From assembly GCF_000280925.3 (NCBI RefSeq), contig NZ_CP012109.1, forward strand, positions 4,856,501-4,920,500: a DNA stretch of 64,000 bases, in the 5' to 3' direction. Shown in pieces: positions 8,956 to 17,762 of this stretch. The notes below the pieces were generated by a model. It ran no database searches and was not told the DNA's origin. It worked only from the letters and a program-made list of their open reading frames with translations. This stretch comes from Myxococcus hansupus (GTDB lineage Bacteria; Myxococcota; Myxococcia; Myxococcales; Myxococcaceae). The translations under genes and the position numbers were made by a program. Positions within the stretch are counted from its first letter, which is position 1. Each line of letters starts with the position of its first letter.

Positions 8956-9643
8956 GCCCACGCACGGGCTGTCCGTCACGGCGGCGAGCCGTCCCTCCGG
9001 GCGCGCCATCTCTGGATGGACGGCCTTTTGCGGTCTGCTGCTCGCCGGGGTCCTGGTGCCCTTCGCCCTCTTCGGGGCCAGCCTGGAGTCCGCGGCCCAG
9101 CACTTCCTCGCCGCGCGTCCCCCCTCCTGGCAGGTGGCGCTGCTGCTGGGCGGCCTGCTCGCGGGGGACGTCGTGCTGCCCGTGCCCTCCAGCCTGGTGG
9201 GCACCGCGGCCGGGGCCCTGCTGGGCTTCTGGGGCGGCGCCGCGACGTCATGGCTGGGCATGATGGCCGGCTGCCTGAGCGGCTACCTGCTCGGCGCCAG
9301 GGCGGGAACAGCGGCGCTGCGGCGCATGGCAGGCGGCGCGGAGGTCACCCGGCTGGCGCGCGCGGCCGAACGGATGGGGCCCTGGTTCCTGCTCGTGTTC
9401 CGCGCCGTGCCGGTGCTGGCGGAGACGTCCGTGCTCTTCGCGGGCACCAGCCGCATGGCCCCACGGGCCTTCTTCATCACCAGCGCCCTGGCGAACCTGG
9501 GCGTGTCGGTGACGTACGCGGCGCTGGGTGCCAGCGCCGCGGAGCTGGAGTCGTTCCTGCTGCTCTTCGCGGGCATGGTGCTGCTGCCAGGGCTCGCTCT
9601 GGCCTGGGTGCGGCGGCGGACACCGCCGCATCCCGACGCGTGA
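8948..9643 (+). CDS. DedA/VTT (SNARE-associated) membrane protein
   Basis: 231 residues with five to six hydrophobic segments. The VTT pattern is visible: GDVVLPVPSSLVGTAAGALLGF followed by a re-entrant Gly-rich loop and FRAVPVLAETSVLFAGTSRM with the conserved Arg and Pro/Glu. Members of this family are implicated in lipid scrambling or undecaprenyl-phosphate recycling and membrane homeostasis. It overlaps the upstream GAF gene by 8 bases, so the two form a small operon. Confidence 0.75.
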   Translation: MAEPTHGLSVTAASRPSGRAISGWTAFCGLLLAGVLVPFALFGASLESAAQHFLAARPPSWQVALLLGGLLAGDVVLPVPSSLVGTAAGALLGFWGGAATSWLGMMAGCLSGYLLGARAGTAALRRMAGGAEVTRLARAAERMGPWFLLVFRAVPVLAETSVLFAGTSRMAPRAFFITSALANLGVSVTYAALGASAAELESFLLLFAGMVLLPGLALAWVRRRTPPHPDA

Positions 9644-9662
9644 GAGCGCGCTGGCCTGGGAC

Positions 9663-10352
9663 TCAGCCGCGCGCGGAACGGGCGTCGCGGCCCTTGGCGC
9701 GGGCGGCCTTGGCGAGCGCGGTGTTGCCCTGCTCGTCGCCGCGCATCCACTCCTTCATCGCGGGCACCACCGTCTTGCTCCACGTCTTGCCCGCGCGAAT
9801 CACCAGGTAGGCGTTGACCAGCGCGTCCACCATGGCGGCCATCTGCTCCATCAGGAAGAGGCGCTCGGAGAGCTGGTCATCCTCTTCCTCGCTCATCAGC
9901 GCCGGCAGCTTGCCCGCGCGGATGTCGAGGAACTCGGAGTCGACCGTGGCCTCGAACTCCTTCTCGCCGTGCGTGAAGCGCAGCCGCGCCTGAGCCACGA
10001 GCAGGCCCCGGTCCAGCGAGTGCTTCACCTGCTGCGAGTACGGCGCCAACGTGCCCTTGGCGCTCATCTCCGTGACGTCACCCGAGATGCCCCGCAGCAC
10101 CACGCGGCCCATGAAGAGCACGCTGACGCCTTCGCCCTCCACCTCCACGAGCGCGCCACCTTCCTCGGTGCGCCACAGCAGCCACGTGAGGAACTCACGG
10201 CCCAGGTAGGCGCGGCCGCGCAGGAGCTGCTCGCGCGCTTTGCCCTTTTCGACCTCGGCCTCGTCCTGCTGCTCCTCGGTGGCGCCGCCGTCCACGCCGA
10301 CGTCGCCCCGCATGAAGGCCGCTTCGGCCCGCGCCTCTTCACGCCTCGCCAT
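9663..10352 (-). CDS. RdgC C-terminal-half-like protein (second part of a split RdgC)
   Basis: 229 residues from the ATG at 10352, which overlaps the stop of the upstream gene by 14 bases. The core (about 50-190) reads FLTWLLWRTEEGG, then GRVVLRGISGDVTEMSAKG, a Ser/His-rich turn, LLVAQARLRFTHGEKEFEATV and LMEQMAAMVDALV. From memory this parallels the second half of E. coli RdgC (LTEWVR, GVIRAKKQDLTSEEI, TKLALDWQQRIQF, TGELAALIQNLIE). RdgC is a ring-shaped dsDNA-binding protein that modulates RecA; its C-terminal half forms part of the ring. The assignment rests on my reading of the motifs and the pairing with the neighbour. Confidence 0.55.
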   Translation of the reverse strand: MARREEARAEAAFMRGDVGVDGGATEEQQDEAEVEKGKAREQLLRGRAYLGREFLTWLLWRTEEGGALVEVEGEGVSVLFMGRVVLRGISGDVTEMSAKGTLAPYSQQVKHSLDRGLLVAQARLRFTHGEKEFEATVDSEFLDIRAGKLPALMSEEEDDQLSERLFLMEQMAAMVDALVNAYLVIRAGKTWSKTVVPAMKEWMRGDEQGNTALAKAARAKGRDARSARG

Positions 10353-10989
10353 GTGCCACCTCGTCCGAAGCCGTCGCCGGCAGGTCCATGCCAATCAGCT
10401 CCGCGGTGGGACCCAGCGCGGACTCGTCGATGCCCGCCGCCTGCGCCATGGCCGCCGGCGTCATGCCGAAGAAGTTCACGTTCAGCCCGCCTTCCAGCGC
10501 GACGGTGATTTCGTCCACCACCTTGCGCGACGCGGACCAGATCTGCACCTGCTGCGTCTTCAGGTTCCAGCTCACGTCCACCGTCGTCGTGCGGGGCGTG
10601 GCGCGCTTGCGCAGCATCGTGCGGATTTCGCCGCGGCTCTGCGTCTTCTCGCCACGGCTGGGCGGGCGGCCGTTCTCCTTTTCGAAGGCGGAGGCCCACT
10701 TGGTCAGCTCGGCCTTGAGCGCCGCCGCCGGCACCTTGATGGTGTCGATGCGGAAGGCGAACAGGGCGTACTCGCCATAGTAGAGACGGCCGGCGGGGAA
10801 CTCGCTGGACTCCTCGTTCTCGAGCTCCACGAAGCCCACGCCGCGCTCCTCTTCGGAGTTACGGTCGATGGGCTCGAACGCGTGGGCCTTGAGGCCGCGC
10901 GTCAGCCAGCGTTTGACATCCGAGGGCGCTTCCTTCGCCGGTTCGACCCGGAAGCGCGACAACGTGACAGCACCACGAAGGACAGGCAT
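10339..10989 (-). CDS. RdgC-like recombination-associated protein, N-terminal half
   Basis: 216 residues from the ATG at 10989 (MPVLRGAVTLSRF). Longer in-frame starts would run into the divergent dacB gene and were rejected. The middle part, KAELTKWASAFEKENG followed by SRGEKTQSRGEIRTMLRKRA and VDVSWNLKTQQVQIWSAS, resembles the RdgC segment containing ...KDEVLHSLLPRAFS... and ...WIDTVNGLIMVDCAS.... E. coli RdgC is about 300 residues in one chain; here the N-half ends early and the C-half follows as a separate overlapping gene. The two products probably assemble together in homologous-recombination control. Confidence 0.6.
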   Translation of the reverse strand: MPVLRGAVTLSRFRVEPAKEAPSDVKRWLTRGLKAHAFEPIDRNSEEERGVGFVELENEESSEFPAGRLYYGEYALFAFRIDTIKVPAAALKAELTKWASAFEKENGRPPSRGEKTQSRGEIRTMLRKRATPRTTTVDVSWNLKTQQVQIWSASRKVVDEITVALEGGLNVNFFGMTPAAMAQAAGIDESALGPTAELIGMDLPATASDEVAHGEA

Positions 10990-11101
10990 GGGGCGCGGCA
11001 GGATGGGGGTCGAGCGGCGTGCCGTCAAGGCACTCGGTGTGGCAGACAGGCACCTTCCCTGCATGACACTCCCGCGCCGTGGCGGTAGCGTCCCCTCCGA
11101 C

Positions 11102-12592
11102 ATGCGCCGCGTCCCGTCCGCTTCGCTGCTGCTCGTGGCCTCCCTGGCGCTCTCCGGCTGCTTCCACGCGAAGAAGCCCGAGGCCAGCGCCACCACCCTC
11201 CCCGCCCTGGCCCACGGCCTCATCGAGACGCTGGAGGCCGAGGGCGCCCTGGCGAGCGCCTATGTCGTGGACGCGCGCACCGGCGAGCCGCTCTTCAAGC
11301 ACCGCGAGCACATGCGGCTGCTGCCCGCCTCCACGATGAAGGTCGTCTCCACCGCGTCGGTGCTCTCCGCCCTGGGGCCGGACTACCGCTTCCAGACACC
11401 GGTGGCCCTGGCCGGCACGCTGGACGGCGGCCTGTTCCTGGGGGACGTCCTGGTGGACCCGACGGGAGACCCGTCCCTGGGCTCCTGGCGCTTCGCGGAG
11501 ACGGCGCTGGCCTGCGAGCAGGTCGCGGACGCCATGCAGGCCCGAGGCATCCGCCAGTGGCGCGGCCACGTGCGTGTGCAAGCCGCCCAGGACGCGGAGT
11601 TCCCCTTCGGCCCCGGCTGGGCCTGGGACGACGCCGCCTACGCCTACAGCGCCGCCCCCACCGCCTTCGTCTTCCGGGAGAACGTGGTGGACGTCCTGCT
11701 GTCGCGACAGGCCGGCGCGGACTGCGCCCAACCGCCCACGATTCAAGTGACCCCGGCCTTCGCGACCCTGACGGCGGTGGTCCAGGTGGACCTGAGCGCG
11801 GAGCGGCCGTCGCTGGCATGCGTGCGCCAGCGCGGCGGCCCGGGCGTGCGCTGCATGTGGCGCTCCCCCGCGGACACGTGCCCCCGCAGCGCCGCCGTCA
11901 AGCTGTCGGTGGATGAGCCCGAGCAGCTCTTCTCCGCCTGCGTCGAGACCGCCCTGCTCAAGCGCGGCATCCCCCGGCTGCCGCTGACGCTGGAGGCGCC
12001 CTCCGCCCCCGCGCCCCTGGTGCCCTCGCCGCTCGTCACGCTGAGCAGCCCGCCCCTGTCGGAGCTGGTGAAGGTGACGAACAAGGAGTCCCTCAACCTG
12101 TACGCGGAGCGGCTGGGGTTGCTCTTCGCGCGCCAGCTCACGGGCTCGGAGAGCTACACCGCCCTGCGCGGCGCGTTGACGGACGAGCTCACGCGCCGGG
12201 GCATTCCCGCACGTGACTTGCGCCCGGTCGATGGCAGCGGCCTGTCCCGCTACAACCTGGCCACCGCGCGCGGCCTGGTGGGCGTCATCTTCACCAGCCT
12301 CCGCGAGCGTTACGGAGACGCCCTGCTGGACAGCCTGCCCGTGGCCGGCCAGGACGGCACCCTGGCCACCCGGCCCGTCACCGCCGAGACGGCGGGCCGC
12401 ATCCGCGCGAAGACGGGCACCCTCTCCGGTCAGAAATGCTTCGTGGGCGTGGTGGACCGGCCCGGCGACGACGAGCACCCTCGCGTCGTGTTCGCGTTGA
12501 TGCTGGGCAACATGGATGACGGCACCGCCCTGCCCGCCAACGTGGCGTTCGACCGGTTCACGGAGGCGCTGGTCACACTGCCGCTGCGCTGA
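11102..12592 (+). CDS. dacB: D-alanyl-D-alanine carboxypeptidase/endopeptidase, PBP4 type (lipoprotein)
   Basis: 496 residues from the ATG at 11102. The lipobox SLALSGC makes it a predicted lipoprotein. It has the S13-family active-site motifs in order: SxxK as PASTMK (Ser near 77), SxN as ESLN (near 330), DGSGLSRYN, and KTG as RAKTGTLSG (near 437). The family removes the terminal D-Ala or cuts DD-crosslinks in peptidoglycan in the periplasm. Length fits PBP4 (about 480). It is divergent from the rdgC-like pair with 112 bases between the starts. Confidence 0.88.
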   Translation: MRRVPSASLLLVASLALSGCFHAKKPEASATTLPALAHGLIETLEAEGALASAYVVDARTGEPLFKHREHMRLLPASTMKVVSTASVLSALGPDYRFQTPVALAGTLDGGLFLGDVLVDPTGDPSLGSWRFAETALACEQVADAMQARGIRQWRGHVRVQAAQDAEFPFGPGWAWDDAAYAYSAAPTAFVFRENVVDVLLSRQAGADCAQPPTIQVTPAFATLTAVVQVDLSAERPSLACVRQRGGPGVRCMWRSPADTCPRSAAVKLSVDEPEQLFSACVETALLKRGIPRLPLTLEAPSAPAPLVPSPLVTLSSPPLSELVKVTNKESLNLYAERLGLLFARQLTGSESYTALRGALTDELTRRGIPARDLRPVDGSGLSRYNLATARGLVGVIFTSLRERYGDALLDSLPVAGQDGTLATRPVTAETAGRIRAKTGTLSGQKCFVGVVDRPGDDEHPRVVFALMLGNMDDGTALPANVAFDRFTEALVTLPLR

Positions 12593-12726
12593 TTCCACGC
12601 CGCCTGGACGGCGGGTGCGCTGGCGAACACCCGAGCCGCGACGGCATTCCCAAAGCAGCGAGTGCCTTTCCCCACGCAGGGGACGTGGCAGGCTGCGTCC
12701 ACCTTTCCCAACCCCCGAGGTGAACC

Positions 12727-14934
12727 ATGAAGCTGAAGACCGCATTGACGGCGGCGGTGCTGAGCCTGCCGTTGGTTGCGCCGGCTGCCCCTGCTCCCGT
12801 CGCCGCCAAGACGGCCCCTCACAAGGGCGCCGCGAAGGTCCCCGCGACGGCGAAGCAGGAGACGGTGAACACCTATCACGGCACCGAGGTGAAGGACCCG
12901 TACCAGTGGCTGGAGGCCTCCTCCGACGCGAACGTGAAGCAGTGGAACGACGCCCAGAACGCGTACACGCGGGCCCTCCTGGACAAGCTCCCCGGGCGCG
13001 AGGCCATCCGTCAGCGCGTCTCCGAAATCCTCGGCCACAAGTCCCCGGGCTATGGGGCGCTGCACGAGGCGGGCGGCACCTTGTTCGCCATGAAGTCGCA
13101 GCCGCCCAAGCAGCAGTCCTTCCTGGTCGTGCTCGGCTCGGTGAATGACCCGTCGAAGGAGCGCGTGCTGCTGGACCCCATGGTGGTGGACCCGTCGGGA
13201 CACACCACCATCGACTGGTTCGTGCCCACGCTGGACGGAAAGAAGATCGCCATCTCCCTGTCGAAGAACGGCACGGAGAGCGGTGACGTCACCGTCTACG
13301 ACGTGGCCACCGGCAAGCCGCTGCCCAACGAGGTGGTGCCCCGGGTGAACGGCGGCACCGCGGGTGGCAGCCTGGCGTGGACCGCGGACGGCAAGGGCTT
13401 CTTCTACACGCGCTATCCGCGTGGCACCGAGCGCCCGGAGGCGGACCAGGACTTCTTCCAGCAGGTGTACTTCCACCAGCTCGGCACGCCCACGGAGAAG
13501 GACACGTATGTCCTGGGCAAGGACTTCCCGCGCATCGCGATGTCGAACCTGGACACGTCACACGACGGCCAGCACATCTCCGCGGTCGTGGCCAACGGCG
13601 ACGGCGGCGAGTACATGCTGTACCTGCGCGACCCGGCCGGGAAGTGGACGCAGGTGTCGAAGTTCGAGGACAAGGTCATCCGCGCCCGCTTCGGTCATGA
13701 CGGCGCGCTGTACCTGCTCAGCCGCAAGGACGCGCCGCGCGGCAAGGTGCTGCGCCTGCCGCTGGCCACGCCCACGCTGGCCAAGGCGACGGTGCTGGTG
13801 CCGGAGGGCGAGGCCAGCATCCAGGGCCTCTTCCCCACCAAGTCGCGGCTCTACGTGAACGAGCAGCTCGGGGGACCGTCCCAGCTCCGCATCGTGGACC
13901 TGAAGGGTCAGGCGCTGGGCCTGGTGCCCACCCTGCCCGTCTCCTCCGTGGGCGGACTGGTGAGCCAGGGCGATGACGACCTGCTCTTCGTCAACACCAG
14001 CTTCACCCAGCCGATGGCCTGGTACCGGTACTCGGCGAAGGACCACTCGGTGGAGAAGACGCCGCTGGCCCGCACGTCGCCGCTGGACTTGAGCGACGTG
14101 GAGGTGGTGCGGCAGTTCGCCACGTCCAAGGACGGCACGAAGGTGCCGGTGAGCATCCTCAAGAAGAAGAGCACCAAGCTCAACGGCACCAACCCCGCGC
14201 TGCTGACGGGCTACGGCGGCTTCAACATCTCCATCTCCCCGAACTTCAACGCGCTGGCGGGCTTCTGGCTGGAGCAAGGCGGCGTGTTCGCCGTGGCCAA
14301 CCTGCGCGGCGGCTCGGAGTACGGCGAGCAGTGGCACGCCCAGGGCTCACTCACCCAGAAGCAGAACGTCTTCGACGACTTCTACGCCGTCGCGAAGCTG
14401 CTGGTGGACCAGAAGTACACGCAGCCCAAGAAGCTGGCCATCCAGGGTGGCAGCAACGGCGGCCTGCTGATGGGCGCGGCCGTCACCCAGCACCCGGAGA
14501 TGTATGGCGCCGTCGTGGCCCGCGTGGGCCTCTACGACATGCTCCGAGTGGAGCTCACGCCCAACGGCCAGTTCAACATCACCGAGTACGGCTCGGTGAA
14601 GGACCCGGAGCAGTTCAAGGCGCTGCACGCGTACTCTCCGCTCCACAACGTGAAGGACGGCGCGAAGTACCCCTCCGTGCTCTTCACCTCCGGCGCGAAT
14701 GACCCGCGCGTGGACCCGTTCCACTCGCGGAAGATGGTGGCCCGGATGCAGGAGGCGACGAAGGCTCCGAACCCCATCCTGCTGCGCGCCAACGCGGAGA
14801 CGGGCCACGGCGCCGGCACGCCGCTGAACGCGCGCATCGAGGAAGAGGTGGACGTGTACTCGTTCGTGTTCAACGCCCTGGGCATGAAGTACCTGCCGCC
14901 GGCGAAGAAGGTCGCGGCGCCCAAGCCGCAGTAG
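12727..14934 (+). CDS. Prolyl oligopeptidase (S9A), exported
   Basis: 735 residues with Shine-Dalgarno GAGGTGA. The signal peptide MKLKTALTAAVLSLPLVAPA predicts export. A beta-propeller (about 60-430) precedes an alpha/beta-hydrolase domain. The nucleophile Ser lies in GGSNGG near residue 576, Asp in NDPRVDP near 659 and His in TGHGAG near 694, a complete triad. YGGFNISISPNF and NLRGGSEYGEQWH are S9A signatures. It cleaves short proline-containing peptides after Pro; a prolyl endopeptidase of this type is well known from M. xanthus. It is monocistronic, followed by a perfect 12-bp hairpin. Confidence 0.92.
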   Translation: MKLKTALTAAVLSLPLVAPAAPAPVAAKTAPHKGAAKVPATAKQETVNTYHGTEVKDPYQWLEASSDANVKQWNDAQNAYTRALLDKLPGREAIRQRVSEILGHKSPGYGALHEAGGTLFAMKSQPPKQQSFLVVLGSVNDPSKERVLLDPMVVDPSGHTTIDWFVPTLDGKKIAISLSKNGTESGDVTVYDVATGKPLPNEVVPRVNGGTAGGSLAWTADGKGFFYTRYPRGTERPEADQDFFQQVYFHQLGTPTEKDTYVLGKDFPRIAMSNLDTSHDGQHISAVVANGDGGEYMLYLRDPAGKWTQVSKFEDKVIRARFGHDGALYLLSRKDAPRGKVLRLPLATPTLAKATVLVPEGEASIQGLFPTKSRLYVNEQLGGPSQLRIVDLKGQALGLVPTLPVSSVGGLVSQGDDDLLFVNTSFTQPMAWYRYSAKDHSVEKTPLARTSPLDLSDVEVVRQFATSKDGTKVPVSILKKKSTKLNGTNPALLTGYGGFNISISPNFNALAGFWLEQGGVFAVANLRGGSEYGEQWHAQGSLTQKQNVFDDFYAVAKLLVDQKYTQPKKLAIQGGSNGGLLMGAAVTQHPEMYGAVVARVGLYDMLRVELTPNGQFNITEYGSVKDPEQFKALHAYSPLHNVKDGAKYPSVLFTSGANDPRVDPFHSRKMVARMQEATKAPNPILLRANAETGHGAGTPLNARIEEEVDVYSFVFNALGMKYLPPAKKVAAPKPQ

Positions 14935-14948
14935 CCGCGTGAGGCCCG

Positions 14949-14986
14949 CATCCACCGCCGACCGAACCCTGGCGCGGCGGTGGATG
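14949..14986. terminator. Bidirectional terminator hairpin
   Basis: Perfect 12-bp arms CATCCACCGCCG/CGGCGGTGGATG around a 14-base loop, between the convergent prolyl peptidase and Cys-rich lipoprotein genes. Confidence 0.6.
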
Positions 14987-15003
14987 GGGTGAACTCAAAC
15001 GTC

Positions 15004-15381
15004 TCAGCAGGTCCAGGTGCAGGCCGTGCCGCCCCAGACCTGGTTGCAACGCCCTTCCGTCTGCGGAAGCGAATCACAGAAGCTCTGGGCCGTACCGGGC
15101 AGCGCCTGGCAGCACGGCGGCGGCGGCGGCGGCGAGCACGTCCAGACACAGGCGGTGCCGCCCCAGACCTGGTTGCAGCGACCTTCCGTCTGCGGGAGTG
15201 AGTCACAGAAGGCCTGCGTCGTCCCCGGCAGGGCCTGGCAGCACCCGGAGTCGAGCGCGGCCTCGGCGGCCACACCTTCGGTGGCCATGCCGTCCTCCTC
15301 CACAGCGCCACAGCCCATCAGTCCCGCCACCGCCAGCATCACGGCGCCGGGCAACACGAAACGCTTCCATGAATCACGCAT
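15004..15381 (-). CDS. Cys-rich tandem-repeat lipoprotein
   Basis: 125 residues; Shine-Dalgarno GAAAGGTGA precedes the ATG at 15381. The lipobox LMGC gives a lipid anchor. After a short linker come two 36-residue copies of a module that begins CCQALPGT, continues FCDSLPQTEGRCNQVWGG and ends TAC-x-WTC, separated by Ser plus six Pro. Each module holds six Cys, suggesting disulfide-stabilised surface modules. Only three of 36 residues differ between copies, so the duplication is recent or homogenised. Function unknown. Confidence 0.7.
   Translation of the reverse strand: MRDSWKRFVLPGAVMLAVAGLMGCGAVEEDGMATEGVAAEAALDSGCCQALPGTTQAFCDSLPQTEGRCNQVWGGTACVWTCSPPPPPPCCQALPGTAQSFCDSLPQTEGRCNQVWGGTACTWTC
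15007..15243 (-). repeat. Two-copy 108-bp coding repeat
   Basis: Copies at 15136-15243 and 15007-15114, separated by 21 bases encoding SPPPPPP. The encoded modules differ at three residues (T/A, A/S, V/T). Confidence 0.8.
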
Positions 15382-15455
15382 GTGAAATCACCTTTCTCGA
15401 GCAAGCTGCGCTGTCAGCCTAACTCCAGGAAAGATGGAAAAGCACGACGCATGTT

Positions 15456-16556
15456 TCAGAGGCCGAGCACCTCGAACGCGCGGGCGTCGGGCTCGACGAA
15501 GCGCAGGAGGGCCTCCCCTTCCTTCACCAGGGCATCACGGTCCTTCTTCTTCTTGAGCGGCACGAAGGGCTCGGTGACGAGCGTGGCCACCGCGCGCTTG
15601 CGCTCCACGGTCCACGTCCCCGCGACAAAGCCATCCACCAGGAACGTGGCGGGGACTCGCAGGTTCTTCGTGACGAGCTTGGAGCGGTACGCCTCGTCCA
15701 CCAACCGGGCCCGGTCGTCATGCCCGAGCACCAGGCTGTCGAAGTCCGGCAGGAAGCGCGCGGGCGCGGGCGTGTCCTCATCCGGTCGAGGGGCCGTGGG
15801 CACGTCGAAGAGCTCACGGCCGTTCTCGTCGCGGAACGTGCGCAGCGTGGGACGGAGCGCTTCGAAGACGGGCTTCAAGCCCTTGAGTCCGGACCACGTC
15901 TGGGCATCACTCACCGACGCCGGGCCGAACGCCGCGAGGTAGCGCTGGACGAGCGTGGGCAGGTCCGCCTCCGCCTTCAACGTGGCCCCCAACCATGACT
16001 CCGCGACCGCGAAGTCCGTGGTGCCGGGATAGCCCCATTCCGTGTCCGTGGGGACCTGGATGAGCGGCAGGAACATCCGCACCGCGAAGCCCATCGCGCG
16101 CTCGTCCGTCTCGGGGTGTCGGGCCACCAGGTGGTCCCGCAGCGCCTCGAAGGTCCGCGGTGCCTCCTCGAAGAAGGCGCGTCCCTCCCGAACCAGCGGC
16201 GGGATGTCCAGGCCCTTCGCCCGCTCGCGCAACACCGAGGCCACCGACGCTTCGAGCATCGGCGCGAAGGTGGACCGCAGGTGCAGATAGTCCTTCGCGC
16301 TGGCGAGGTGCAGGGTGCCGCGCATCAACGTGGCCCGCACCACGTCCCGGCGCTGGAGCAAGGCGTGGAGGGCCTCCCGGTCAAAGCCGACGAGCCGTGA
16401 CCACAGTCCCATGAAGGGCGGCCTGGCCTGCTGGGCTTGAAGCGCCAGGAGCCGCTCCACCGCCGCGAGCACGGGGACCTGCTCACGCGAAAGCAACATC
16501 TGCCGGGCCAGCGTCGCGCGGTTGAGGGCTCTGCGGGTCAACGGGGTGTCGGGCAT
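15456..16556 (-). CDS. Winged-helix DNA-binding protein of the HTH_42 / AlkZ-YcaQ type
   Basis: 366 residues. The N-terminal LTRRALNRATLARQMLL and LLALQAQQARPPFMGLWSR, followed by RDVVRATLMRGTLHLAS, are hallmarks of the HTH_42 family, which includes the crosslink glycosylases AlkZ and YcaQ. The C-terminal third has VPATFLVDGFVAGTW. I do not see a clear catalytic QxQ/QxD motif beyond the LQAQQ segment, so a DNA-repair glycosylase role is possible but unproven. It is transcribed alone, divergent from the aldolase-like gene with 95 bases between starts. Confidence 0.75.
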   Translation of the reverse strand: MPDTPLTRRALNRATLARQMLLSREQVPVLAAVERLLALQAQQARPPFMGLWSRLVGFDREALHALLQRRDVVRATLMRGTLHLASAKDYLHLRSTFAPMLEASVASVLRERAKGLDIPPLVREGRAFFEEAPRTFEALRDHLVARHPETDERAMGFAVRMFLPLIQVPTDTEWGYPGTTDFAVAESWLGATLKAEADLPTLVQRYLAAFGPASVSDAQTWSGLKGLKPVFEALRPTLRTFRDENGRELFDVPTAPRPDEDTPAPARFLPDFDSLVLGHDDRARLVDEAYRSKLVTKNLRVPATFLVDGFVAGTWTVERKRAVATLVTEPFVPLKKKKDRDALVKEGEALLRFVEPDARAFEVLGL

Positions 16557-16651
16557 GGGGCCTCTCGTCGCGAGTCGCGACGGTGTACCACCCCACGGAA
16601 CGAAGGGAAGCCGCCGCCGCGCCCTGGAGGTGGAGACTTCGCGGTGTCAGC

Positions 16652-17752
16652 ATGCGTCCCATGGACGTGAGCTGGCTGGAGATGATCGCGACCCCCGCGG
16701 CGCTGGTGGACCTGGACCGCGTGGACGCCAACCTGCAACGCGTGGCCCGCTACACCCAGCAGCACGGGCTGCGGTGGCGCCCTCACACGAAGACCCACAA
16801 GACGCCCGAGTTCGCCAGACGCCAGCTCGAAGCGGGGGCCCACGGCGTCACCGTGGCCACGGTCCGCGAAGCCGAGGTCATGGCCGAGGTCTGCGACGAC
16901 GTGCTGCTGGCCTACCCCGCCGTAGGCGAGGAGCGGCTCGGCCGGCTGATGAACCTGCCTTCGCGGGTGCGGCTCACCGTGGCGTTGGACTCTGTCGAAG
17001 CGCTGCACCACCTGGGCCGCCACGCGCGGACCGCGCAGCGCACGGTGGGCGTCCTCGTGGAATTGGAGATGGGCATGCGCCGCGTGGGCGTGGCCACGCC
17101 CGAGGACGCCCTCTCGATCGCCCGCGCGGCGGCGTCCACACCCGGCATCGAGTACCGGGGTGTCACCTTCTACGCGGGCCATCTTCGCGCCCCGGGCGGA
17201 GCGCTGGGCTCCGAGATGCGCGCCCAGTCCGAGCGCCTGGCCCTGTTCGTGGACACCCTGTCCCGCGAGGGGCTCCGGCCCGACATCGTCAGCGGCGGCT
17301 CCACACCCACGCTGTGGCGCTCACACGAGGTCACAGGACTCACGGAGATTCGCCCGGGCATCAACATCTTCAACGACCGCAACTCCGTGTCGGCGGGCGC
17401 CTGTGCGTGGGACGCGTGCGCCTACTCCGTGCTGTCCACGGTGGTCAGCACGTCGGTGCCCGGCCAGGCCGTCATCGACGCGGGCTCCAAGGCGCTCGCG
17501 AAGGAGGAAGGGTTCGACCCGTCGGGTGGGTACGGTGCCCTGCTCGACAGGCCGGAGGTGCGGGTGCAGGGCCTGTCCGAGGAACACGGGCTGTTGGACC
17601 TGTCCCGCACGGACTGGCGCCCGCGCGTGGGCGAACTCGTGCGCGTGGTGCCCAACCACGTCTGTGCCTCCGTGAACCTCCACGAACGTCTGTACCTGGT
17701 GCGGCAGGGCCACTACGTCGCCGCCCACGCCATCACCGCTCGCGGCTGGTGA
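16652..17752 (+). CDS. D-threonine aldolase / D-serine dehydratase-like PLP enzyme
   Basis: 366 residues from the ATG at 16652; a second ATG at 16661 is also possible. TPAALVDLDRVDANLQRV opens the alanine-racemase-like TIM barrel. RPHTKTHKTPEFARRQ supplies the PLP-binding Lys near residue 46. VLVELEMGMRRVG, VSGGSTPTL and the C-terminal metal-site region NHVCASVNLHERLYLV (His and Cys ligands) are typical of DSD1/D-threonine aldolases. The family cleaves D-beta-hydroxy-amino acids or dehydrates D-serine. Its 3' end converges on the macro-like fusion gene with a 10-base gap. Confidence 0.82.
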   Translation: MRPMDVSWLEMIATPAALVDLDRVDANLQRVARYTQQHGLRWRPHTKTHKTPEFARRQLEAGAHGVTVATVREAEVMAEVCDDVLLAYPAVGEERLGRLMNLPSRVRLTVALDSVEALHHLGRHARTAQRTVGVLVELEMGMRRVGVATPEDALSIARAAASTPGIEYRGVTFYAGHLRAPGGALGSEMRAQSERLALFVDTLSREGLRPDIVSGGSTPTLWRSHEVTGLTEIRPGINIFNDRNSVSAGACAWDACAYSVLSTVVSTSVPGQAVIDAGSKALAKEEGFDPSGGYGALLDRPEVRVQGLSEEHGLLDLSRTDWRPRVGELVRVVPNHVCASVNLHERLYLVRQGHYVAAHAITARGW

Positions 17753-17762
17753 GCCGGTCCAC

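Noticed and set aside
10859..12745. 628-codon minus-strand frame across dacB
   Set aside because: DacB motifs on the plus strand are complete; the opposite frame is compositional shadow.
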